From contig CAKUMG010000337.1 in assembly GCA_934667465.1 (NCBI GenBank), positions 1 to 6,528 of the forward strand: a stretch of DNA of 6,528 nt, in the 5' to 3' direction. This document shows positions 1 to 5,144 of the stretch, piece by piece. A model generated the notes under the pieces. The model was not told where the DNA came from. It saw nothing but the letters and a program-made list of their open reading frames with translations, and did not search any database. This stretch comes from an uncultured Actinoplanes sp. Lineage in GTDB: Bacteria > Actinomycetota > Actinomycetes > Mycobacteriales > Micromonosporaceae. Positions within the stretch are counted from its first letter, which is position 1. Each line of letters starts with the position of its first letter. The position numbers and the translations under genes were made by a program.

Positions 1-1040
1 TCGGGCGTGATGCCCTCGGCGGCCACGGTGGCGAGCTCGGCCCGGATCAGCTTGAGGACCTCCTCCGCCTTGGCCGGCGCGCAGCCCGCGTAGACGCCGA
101 AGAGGCCGGCGTCGGCATACTGGGTGCCGTAGGAGTAGACCGAGTAGGCCAGGCCGCGCTTCTCCCGGATCTCCTGGAAGAGCCGGCTGGACATGCCGCC
201 ACCGAGCACGTTGTTGAGCACGCCGAGGGCGAAGCGCCGCTCGTCGTCGCGGTGCAGGCCGGCCGAGCCGAGGACCAGGTGGGCCTGCTCGGTGTCCTGG
301 TTCCGGACCACCGTCGCGGGCTTGCGGATCTTCGCGGGGGTGCCGGTGCGCAGGCCCGCCGGTGCCCCGGCGGTGTCGAGCGGGCTGCCGGCCAGGGCCG
401 CCCGGACCAGCCGTACCACCTTGGTGTGGTCGAGGTTGCCCGCCGCGGTGATCACGATCTCCGGCGCTCGGTAGCGGCTGCGGTAGAAGCGGTTGATCTG
501 CGTACGGGTCATCGGCGTGATGGTCTCCTCGGTGCCCGAGATCAGCCGGCCGAGCGGCGTGCCCGCCCCGAAGAGGGCCTCGGTGAAGAGGTCGTGCACC
601 TCGTCGCCGGGCTCGTCCTCGTGCATGGCGATCTCCTCGAGGATCACCCCGCGCTCGGTCTCCACGTCGGCCGGGTCCAGCACCGAGTTGGCCACGGCGT
701 CACAGAGCACGTCCACGGCCAGCGGCAGGTCCGCGTCGAGCACCCGCGCGTAGTAGCAGGTGTACTCCTTCGTGGTGAAGGCGTTGGTCTCGCCGCCGAC
801 CGCCTCGATCTGCGCGGAGATGTCGAGGGCGGAGCGCTTCTCGGTGCCCTTGAAGAGCAGGTGCTCGAGGAAGTGCGAGGCGCCCGACATCGCCGGGGTC
901 TCGTCGCGGGAGCCGATCCGGACCCAGATGCCGAGGGCGGCGCTGCGGGTCGTGGGGATCGCCTCGGTGATGATGCGGAGGCCGGTGGGCAGGACCGTGC
1001 GCCGCACGCCGTCCTGGAGGGTCCTGGTGGTGGCTTTCAT
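1..1040 (-). CDS. M16 family zinc metallopeptidase (insulinase/processing-peptidase-like), 3' end missing
   Basis: The first 346 residues are visible; the C-terminus lies beyond the window start, and bacterial single-unit relatives usually have about 420-460 residues. The inverted zinc motif HxxEH is intact as H56-F-L-E59-H60, followed by LLFKGT. The third zinc ligand is expected in ERGVILEEI, and E136 lies 75 residues after H60, the spacing seen in mitochondrial processing peptidase. The stretch GGETNAFTTKEYTCYYARV (82-100) and a C-terminal GGGMSSRLFQEIREKRGLAYSV segment are typical of the family. There is no signal peptide, so a cytoplasmic protease is expected; its substrates are unknown. 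The start is ATG with a weak GGGAA upstream. The position directly after pnp matches mycobacterial pepR (Rv2782c), but orthology is inferred from context. The gene lies 26 bases beyond a strong hairpin, so it is probably expressed by readthrough or from its own weak promoter. Confidence 0.95.
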   Translation of the reverse strand, partial: MKATTRTLQDGVRRTVLPTGLRIITEAIPTTRSAALGIWVRIGSRDETPAMSGASHFLEHLLFKGTEKRSALDISAQIEAVGGETNAFTTKEYTCYYARVLDADLPLAVDVLCDAVANSVLDPADVETERGVILEEIAMHEDEPGDEVHDLFTEALFGAGTPLGRLISGTEETITPMTRTQINRFYRSRYRAPEIVITAAGNLDHTKVVRLVRAALAGSPLDTAGAPAGLRTGTPAKIRKPATVVRNQDTEQAHLVLGSAGLHRDDERRFALGVLNNVLGGGMSSRLFQEIREKRGLAYSVYSYGTQYADAGLFGVYAGCAPAKAEEVLKLIRAELATVAAEGITP

Positions 1041-1066
1041 CCGTTCCCAAGGTCGGGTGGGACAGA

Positions 1067-1098
1067 ACCGCGGGCCGGCCTCTCGGCCGACCCGCGGT
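1067..1098 (-). terminator. Strong hairpin after pnp, with GAGA tetraloop
   Basis: The arms at 1085-1098 and 1067-1080 pair over 14 continuous base pairs (one of them G-U in the transcript), closed by a four-base loop at 1081-1084 that reads GAGA in the minus-strand transcript, a GNRA-type loop. It begins 32 bases after the pnp stop. Downstream bases read TCTGTCCC, so there is no real U tract. This is common for actinobacterial terminators, but the structure could equally be a 3'-end stabiliser or RNase III site between pnp and the peptidase gene. Confidence 0.8.
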
Positions 1099-1130
1099 CA
1101 CTGACTGTCATGCGGTGCTGGGACCTGCGA

Positions 1131-3455
1131 TCAGCTGCGGTCGCCGCCGCGGTCGCCGGCCGGGCGGGACCGGCGGCGACGGGGCTCGCCGCCACCCTCG
1201 CCACGGTCGCCGCGGGGGGCACGCTCCTCGCGGGGCTTGTCGGACGCCTCGGCGGCAGCCGCCGGGGCCTCCTCGCCCTCGGGGCGGACCTTGTCGAGGT
1301 AGATCTTGCCGCGGTTGTCGATGTCCGCGATCGAGACCTCGACCTTGTCGCCGACGTTGAGGAAGTCCTCGACCTTCTCGACGCGCTTGCCGTCGCCCAC
1401 CTTGGAGATGTGCAGCAGGCCGTCGCGGCCGGGCAGCAGCGAGATGAACGCGCCGAACGCGGCCGTCTTCACCACCGTGCCGAGGAACTTGTCGCCGACC
1501 TTGGGCAGGGTCGGGTTGGCGATGGCGTTGATCCGCTCCACCGCGGCGTCGGCCGAGGGGCCGTTCGTCGCGCCGACGTAGATCGTGCCGTCGTCCTCGA
1601 TCGAGATGTCCGCGCCGGTCTCGTCCTGGATCGCGTTGATCGTCTGACCCTTGGGGCCGATGACCATGCCGATCTTGTCGACCGGGATCTTCACGCTGGT
1701 GACGCGCGGGGCGTATTCGCTCATCGAGGCCGGGGCCTCGATGGCCGCGGTCATCACGCCGAGGATCGTGGCGCGGGCCTCGTGGGCCTGCTGCAGCGCA
1801 CCGGCCAGCACGTCCGACGGGATGCCGTCGAGCTTGGTGTCGAGCTGCAGCGCGGTGACGAACTCGCTGGTGCCGGCGACCTTGAAGTCCATGTCGCCGA
1901 ACGCGTCCTCGGCGCCGAGGATGTCGGTCAGCGCGACATACTCGGTCTTGCCGTCGACCTCGTCGGAGATGAGGCCCATGGCGATGCCGGCGACCGGCGC
2001 CTTCAGCGGCACACCGGCGTTGAGCAGGGCCAGCGTCGAGGCGCAGACCGAGCCCATGGAGGTCGAGCCGTTCGAGCCGAGGGCCTCGGAGACCTGACGG
2101 ATCGCGTACGGGAACTCCTCGCGCGTCGGCAGCACGGGCACCAGGGCCCGCTCGGCCAGCGCGCCGTGGCCGATCTCGCGGCGCTTCGGCGAGCCCACCC
2201 GGCCGGTCTCACCGGTGGAGTAGGGCGGGAAATTGTAGTTGTGCATGTAGCGCTTGGACTTCTCGGGGGCGAGCGTGTCCAGGGCCTGCTCCATGCGCAG
2301 CATGTTCAGCGTGGTGACACCCATGATCTGGGTCTCGCCGCGCTCGAACAGCGCCGAGCCGTGCACCCGCGGGAGGATGCCGACCTCGGCCGACAGCGGC
2401 CGGATGTCGCGCGGGCCGCGGCCGTCGATGCGGACCTGCTCGCGCAGGACGCGCTGGCGCACCTCGGACTTGGTGACCGAGCGGAACGCCGCGCTGATCT
2501 CCTTCTCGCGACCCTCGAAGCGCTCGTCGAGCACCTCGTGCGCCTTGGCCTTGACGCGGTCGAGGGCCTCCTCGCGCTCCTGCTTGCCGGCGATCTTGAG
2601 CGCCTCGGCGGTCTCCTCGCGGACGGTCTCGACGACCGCGGAGTAGACGTCGTCCTGGTAGTCGAGGAAGACCGGGAACTCCTGGACCGGCTTCGCGGCG
2701 ACCTCGGCCAGCTCGCTCTGCGCGCGGCAGAGCTCGCGGAGCGCGGGCTTGGCGGCCTCGAGACCGCTCGCCACGACCTCCTCGGTCGGCGCGGCGGCAC
2801 CGGCGGAGATCAGCTTGATCGCCTGCGGGGTGGCCTCGGCCTCGACCATCATGATCGCGACGTCACCGTCGGCGGTCACCCGGCCGGCGACGACCATGTC
2901 GAACGTGGCCCGCTCGAGCTCGTCGAGGGTCGGGAACGCGACCCACTGGCCCTCGATGTGCGCGATGCGCGTCGAGGCGACCGGGCCGCTGAACGGCAGG
3001 CCGGAGAGCTTGGTCGACATCGAGGCGCCGTTCATGGCGACGACGTCGTAGGGGTGCTGCGGGTCGAGCGCGAGGACGGTCTCGACGACCTGGACCTCGT
3101 TGCGCAGGCCCTTGGTGAACGACGGGCGCAGCGGCCGGTCGATCAGGCGGCAGGTGAGGATGGCGTCCTCGCTGGGGCGGCCCTCACGGCGGAAGAAGGA
3201 GCCGGGGATGCGACCCGCGGCGTACATCCGCTCCTCGACGTCGACCGTCAGCGGGAAGAAGTCGAAGTGCTCCTTCGGCTGCTTGCTGGCCGTGGTGGTC
3301 GAGAGGACGGTGGTCTCGCCCAGCTGGACGATGACCGAGCCGCCGGCCTGCTTGGCCAGGCGACCGGTGGAGAAGACGATCTCGCGGGTGCCGAACGACC
3401 CGTTGTCGATGACGGCGGTGCGAGATTCGGTGCCGAGAGCGTTGTGCTCTGTCAT
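1131..3455 (-). CDS. pnp: Polynucleotide phosphorylase (PNPase)
   Basis: Encodes 774 residues, a normal actinobacterial length. PNPase degrades RNA 3' to 5' using phosphate, releasing nucleoside diphosphates, and can run in reverse; actinobacterial homologues were once named guanosine pentaphosphate synthetase (gpsI). The N-terminal RNase PH domain contains [30 protein letters not shown]. The second RNase PH domain holds the catalytic region [16 protein letters not shown] (510-525), in which D517 and D523 correspond to E. coli D486 and D492. A KH domain follows with GPKG at 600-603, then an S1 domain (about 650-722). The last 52 residues (723-774) form a low-complexity tail rich in Arg, Gly, Glu and Pro, probably disordered and RNA-binding. 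I chose ATG 3455, where MTEHNALG begins, because AAGGAG lies 11 bases upstream. An in-frame ATG at 3554 would add 33 residues but has poorer codon bias. It lies downstream of rpsO and is probably co-transcribed with it. Confidence 0.98.
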   Translation of the reverse strand: MTEHNALGTESRTAVIDNGSFGTREIVFSTGRLAKQAGGSVIVQLGETTVLSTTTASKQPKEHFDFFPLTVDVEERMYAAGRIPGSFFRREGRPSEDAILTCRLIDRPLRPSFTKGLRNEVQVVETVLALDPQHPYDVVAMNGASMSTKLSGLPFSGPVASTRIAHIEGQWVAFPTLDELERATFDMVVAGRVTADGDVAIMMVEAEATPQAIKLISAGAAAPTEEVVASGLEAAKPALRELCRAQSELAEVAAKPVQEFPVFLDYQDDVYSAVVETVREETAEALKIAGKQEREEALDRVKAKAHEVLDERFEGREKEISAAFRSVTKSEVRQRVLREQVRIDGRGPRDIRPLSAEVGILPRVHGSALFERGETQIMGVTTLNMLRMEQALDTLAPEKSKRYMHNYNFPPYSTGETGRVGSPKRREIGHGALAERALVPVLPTREEFPYAIRQVSEALGSNGSTSMGSVCASTLALLNAGVPLKAPVAGIAMGLISDEVDGKTEYVALTDILGAEDAFGDMDFKVAGTSEFVTALQLDTKLDGIPSDVLAGALQQAHEARATILGVMTAAIEAPASMSEYAPRVTSVKIPVDKIGMVIGPKGQTINAIQDETGADISIEDDGTIYVGATNGPSADAAVERINAIANPTLPKVGDKFLGTVVKTAAFGAFISLLPGRDGLLHISKVGDGKRVEKVEDFLNVGDKVEVSIADIDNRGKIYLDKVRPEGEEAPAAAAEASDKPREERAPRGDRGEGGGEPRRRRSRPAGDRGGDRS

Positions 3456-3466
3456 GTGGTGCGGTA

Positions 3467-3472
3467 CTCCTT
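3467..3472 (-). promoter_or_regulatory. Ribosome binding site chosen for pnp
   Basis: The transcript reads AAGGAG here, 11 bases before ATG 3455-3453. The spacing is on the long side. A competing in-frame ATG at 3554-3552 has GGAG at 3566-3563, 8 bases upstream, so the ribosome binding site alone does not settle the pnp start. Family alignment (as remembered) and codon bias favour the downstream start. Confidence 0.6.
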
Positions 3473-3493
3473 CGTCGAGGACCCGGCGGTCTC

Positions 3494-3512
3494 TACAGCG
3501 CGGTTTACAGCG
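3494..3512. repeat. Short direct repeat TACAGCG in the pnp leader
   Basis: TACAGCG occurs at 3494-3500 and again at 3506-3512, a 12-base period with five bases between copies. In the transcript this is CGCTGTA twice, a few bases upstream of the pnp ribosome binding site. It could be a protein or RNA contact site, or chance; the copies are only seven bases long. Confidence 0.35.
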
Positions 3513-3520
3513 TGGCCGGT

Positions 3521-3560
3521 CTTCGATCGAAGTGCCCCGGACGAGCTCGTTCATGTGAAC
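3521..3560. repeat. Cluster of three palindromes in the pnp leader
   Basis: Three dyad-symmetric elements stand nearly end to end: CTTCGATCGAAG at 3521-3532 (perfect, 12 bases), ACGAGCTCGT at 3541-3550 (perfect, 10 bases), and GTTCA-TG-TGAAC at 3549-3560. They lie 66-105 bases upstream of the pnp start, between the rpsO hairpin and the gene. Each could be an operator half of a DNA-bound regulator or a small RNA stem; as RNA stems each would be short. The third overlaps the alternative upstream ATG. Confidence 0.5.
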
Positions 3561-3672
3561 TTCTCCGACCTCGCCGCACGAGGGCGGGAGTCGGTTCTCG
3601 TTTGGCCGGGGAACCACTACCGAGGACCGGTGCCGTCTTACTGTGGCCGCGCGGGTCCGTGGGTATTGCAGA

Positions 3673-3700
3673 GGGGGAGTGCCCTGGCGGCCACTCCCCC
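3673..3700 (-). terminator. rpsO-pnp intergenic hairpin (terminator/attenuator or RNase III site)
   Basis: The arms 3692-3700 and 3673-3681 form a perfect 9-bp stem (GGGGGAGTG with CACTCCCCC). Two further G-C pairs are possible inside a ten-base loop. The structure starts eight bases after the rpsO stop. The bases after the stem in the transcript are TCTGCAATACCC, so there is no U tract, and partial readthrough into pnp is expected. In Streptomyces and E. coli the rpsO-pnp junction carries a hairpin that is processed or terminates partially; this stem is the obvious counterpart. Confidence 0.8.
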
Positions 3701-3708
3701 CGGTGAAG

Positions 3709-3978
3709 CTATCGGCGCAGGCCGAGCCGCTCGATGAGCGAGCGGTAACGCTGGACGTCCTTCTTCTGGACGTAGTTCAGGAGGCGGCGGCGCTGACCGA
3801 CCAGCAGCAGCAGACCACGACGGCTGTGGTGGTCGTGCTTGTGCACCTTGAGGTGCTCGGTCAGGTCGGCGATCCGCTTGGTGAGCATCGCGATCTGGAC
3901 CTCGGGCGAACCGGTGTCGCCCTCCTTGGCCTGGTATTCACCGATGATCTTGTTCTTGGTCTCTTGGTCGAGCGCCAT
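3709..3978 (-). CDS. rpsO: 30S ribosomal protein S15
   Basis: Encodes 89 residues, exactly the usual S15 length. S15 is a primary 16S rRNA-binding protein that binds the central domain three-way junction early in 30S assembly. The sequence contains [17 protein letters not shown] (20-36), the rRNA-binding [12 protein letters not shown] block (46-57; H42, D49 and S52 match the residues that contact 16S rRNA in bacterial S15), and the invariant end [10 protein letters not shown]. The start MALDQETK is fixed by alignment to the family; GGAG precedes it, with only three bases between, which is unusually close. The frame is open further upstream to an ATG at 4092, but that extension is not S15-like. 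A strong hairpin follows the stop, and pnp lies downstream on the same strand. Confidence 0.98.
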   Translation of the reverse strand: MALDQETKNKIIGEYQAKEGDTGSPEVQIAMLTKRIADLTEHLKVHKHDHHSRRGLLLLVGQRRRLLNYVQKKDVQRYRSLIERLGLRR

Positions 3979-4133
3979 GTTCTCCGTACTTCTGTGTTGC
4001 CGATGAAATCGGTGCCGGTATTGGCTTCCTCGCGACCCGCGGCGTCGGGCAGGCAGGCGAGGCCGAGCCATGAGCTGCCGGGCTCTGATCACAGCCCTGG
4101 ACAGCCCAGTAGCGAACCAACCCTACCAGCCGT
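3979..4133 (-). promoter_or_regulatory. rpsO 5' leader, possible S15 autoregulatory RNA
   Basis: This 155-base gap between ribF and rpsO contains no gene but shows structure. A stem CCGAT/ATCGG with a three-base loop lies at 4000-4012, about 20 bases upstream of the rpsO start. A second stem pairs 4080-4084 with 4093-4097 (GGGCT/AGCCC, with two more pairs past a one-base bulge). GGGCTGT is repeated in tandem in the transcript near 4091-4107, which could allow alternative pairing. S15 represses its own mRNA through leader structures in several bacterial groups, so an equivalent is plausible. I could not fold a convincing S15-type three-way junction by eye. Confidence 0.4.
4120..4125 (-). promoter_or_regulatory. 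Candidate -10 box (TAGGGT) for rpsO
   Basis: The minus strand reads TAGGGT, a good fit to the actinobacterial housekeeping TAGRRT -10 element, just downstream of the ribF stop. It would start the transcript near 4113 and give rpsO a leader of roughly 135 bases. No good -35 hexamer is visible 17-18 bases upstream, inside the end of ribF, so this is tentative. Confidence 0.35.
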
Positions 4134-5063
4134 TCAGCCGAGCAGCGCGCGGGTCTCGTCGACGTCCCGACCGATCTGCGCAATAAGCGGTTCGATCTCC
4201 GTATATGTGCGCTGCTCGCGCAGGTGCGCCACGAAGTCGAGGGTGACCCGCTCGCCGTAGAGGTCACCCGAGAAGTCCAGCACGTACGCCTCGACGCGGC
4301 GCTCCTTGCCGGAGAACGTGGGGTTGGTGCCCACCGACACCGACGCCGGCAGCGGGCTCTCGTGCCCCGCGCGGTGCAGCCAGGCGGCGTACACCCCGTC
4401 GGCCGGGATCGCCGCGTAGCGGTGGCACATCAGGTTGGCGGTCGGGAAGCCCAGCTCCCGGCCGCGCTGGTCACCCCGGACGACCACCCCGTCGATCCGG
4501 TGCGGGCGGCCGAGCGCGGCCGCCGCGGCCTTGACGTCGCCCGCGTCCACGCAACTGCGGATGTACGTCGACGAGAAGACCAGCCCCTCGTCGGACACCA
4601 GCGGCGCCTCCTCCACCGTGAAGCCGAACGTGCGGCCCAGCCGGGCCAGCAGCCCCAGGTCGCCGGCCGCCCGGTGGCCGAACCGGAAGTTGTCACCCTC
4701 CACGACCACCGCCGCGTGCAGCGCCTCGACCAGCACGCCGTGCACGAACTCCTCCGGGCCGAGCTGCGAGAAGGCCGGGGTGAACGGCACCACGCAGAGC
4801 GCGTCGACGCCCAGCTCCTCGATCAGCTCCGCCTTGCGCACCGGCTCGGTGAGCACCGCCGGATGCGAACCCGGGCGCACCACCTCGGCCGGGTGCGGGT
4901 CGAACGTCACCACCACCGACTGCAGACCGAGGTCCCGGGCACGCTTCACCGTGTGCCCGATGATGGCCTGATGGCCCCGGTGCACGCCGTCGAAGACGCC
5001 GATGGTGACCACCGATCGTCCCAGCCCGCCGGGCACCGACTCATAGCCGCGCCACCGTTGCAT
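4134..5063 (-). CDS. ribF: Bifunctional riboflavin kinase / FMN adenylyltransferase (FAD synthetase)
   Basis: Encodes 309 residues from ATG 5063, the usual length. It phosphorylates riboflavin to FMN and adenylates FMN to FAD in the cytoplasm. The N-terminal nucleotidyltransferase domain has GVFDGVHRGH (22-31), the HIGH-like ATP motif, then TFDPHP (53-58), GDNFRFGH (123-130) and SSTYIR (164-169). The C-terminal riboflavin kinase domain has GRELGFPTANL (201-211) with the metal/ATP-binding PTAN at 207-210, GTNPTF (245-250), and E258 in VEAYVLDF, the expected catalytic base (equivalent to E268 of the Corynebacterium ammoniagenes enzyme). A GTG two codons upstream (5069) is in frame, but GGGGAGG at 5077-5071 is only one base from it and seven bases from ATG 5063, so the ATG is preferred. 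No FMN riboswitch fits in the 81-base upstream gap. The kinase gene beside it is divergent. Confidence 0.97.
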   Translation of the reverse strand: MQRWRGYESVPGGLGRSVVTIGVFDGVHRGHQAIIGHTVKRARDLGLQSVVVTFDPHPAEVVRPGSHPAVLTEPVRKAELIEELGVDALCVVPFTPAFSQLGPEEFVHGVLVEALHAAVVVEGDNFRFGHRAAGDLGLLARLGRTFGFTVEEAPLVSDEGLVFSSTYIRSCVDAGDVKAAAAALGRPHRIDGVVVRGDQRGRELGFPTANLMCHRYAAIPADGVYAAWLHRAGHESPLPASVSVGTNPTFSGKERRVEAYVLDFSGDLYGERVTLDFVAHLREQRTYTEIEPLIAQIGRDVDETRALLG

Positions 5064-5070
5064 TTGCACG

Positions 5071-5077
5071 CCTCCCC
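5071..5077 (-). promoter_or_regulatory. ribF ribosome binding site that decides the start
   Basis: The transcript reads GGGGAGG, a strong Shine-Dalgarno match. It lies seven bases before ATG 5063-5061 and only one base before the in-frame GTG 5069-5067, which makes the ATG the functional start. Confidence 0.8.
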
Positions 5078-5096
5078 TGCGCGTCGACCACGCGTA

Positions 5097-5102
5097 AGAG
5101 TA
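5097..5102 (-). promoter_or_regulatory. Candidate -10 box (TACTCT) for ribF
   Basis: TACTCT on the minus strand fits the TANNNT pattern. A start near 5090 would give a leader of about 27 bases containing the GGGGAGG site. The -35 position has only a poor match (TTTCAG), so the promoter is tentative. Confidence 0.35.
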
Positions 5103-5128
5103 TCGGCCTCAGCGACTGCCTGAAACGC

Positions 5129-5134
5129 TACAGT
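5129..5134 (+). promoter_or_regulatory. Candidate -10 box (TACAGT) for the sensor kinase
   Basis: TACAGT fits TANNNT and ends 10 bases before the kinase ATG at 5145. A transcript starting 7-11 bases downstream would begin at or within a few bases of the ATG, which fits a leaderless or nearly leaderless mRNA. The -35 position (around 5106-5111) has no TTGACA-like sequence, so this may be an alternative-sigma or activator-dependent promoter, or chance. Confidence 0.4.
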
Positions 5135-5144
5135 TGATCCTGAT

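Larger units (their letters stand above)
3456..3672 (-). promoter_or_regulatory. pnp 5' leader / rpsO-pnp intergenic region
   Basis: This 217-base stretch separates the rpsO hairpin from the pnp start. In Streptomyces the equivalent region carries a second promoter for pnp and RNase III processing sites; that is family knowledge, not something visible here. I found no convincing -10/-35 pair. Visible elements are the pnp ribosome binding site, a short direct repeat, three palindromes, and an in-frame upstream ATG at 3554. The frame stays open from 3617 to pnp, but AGA and A/T-ending codons suggest this part is not translated. Confidence 0.5.

Noticed and set aside
252..3737. A 1161-codon open frame on the plus strand, antisense to pnp and the M16 peptidase gene
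   Set aside because: It is the mirror of two well-supported minus-strand genes. Long antisense frames arise from G/C-biased third positions in GC-rich genomes. Its product is low-complexity, rich in Arg, Gly, Asp, Leu and Val, with no recognisable domain.
3979..4092. A 38-residue N-terminal extension of S15 from ATG 4092
   Set aside because: The S15 family starts at MALD/MSL-like sequence, the downstream ATG has GGAG before it, and the extension has no S15 similarity.
3643..4260. A 205-codon plus-strand frame over rpsO and the rpsO leader
   Set aside because: It is antisense to rpsO and the end of ribF, with no ribosome binding site or recognisable domain.
4224..5123. A 299-codon plus-strand frame opposite ribF
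   Set aside because: Antisense shadow of ribF, rich in His, Arg and Val; ribF has all expected motifs on the other strand.
5064..5144. A possible FMN riboswitch in front of ribF
   Set aside because: The gap is only 81 bases, too short for the roughly 130-base aptamer plus expression platform, and none of the conserved FMN element segments are visible.
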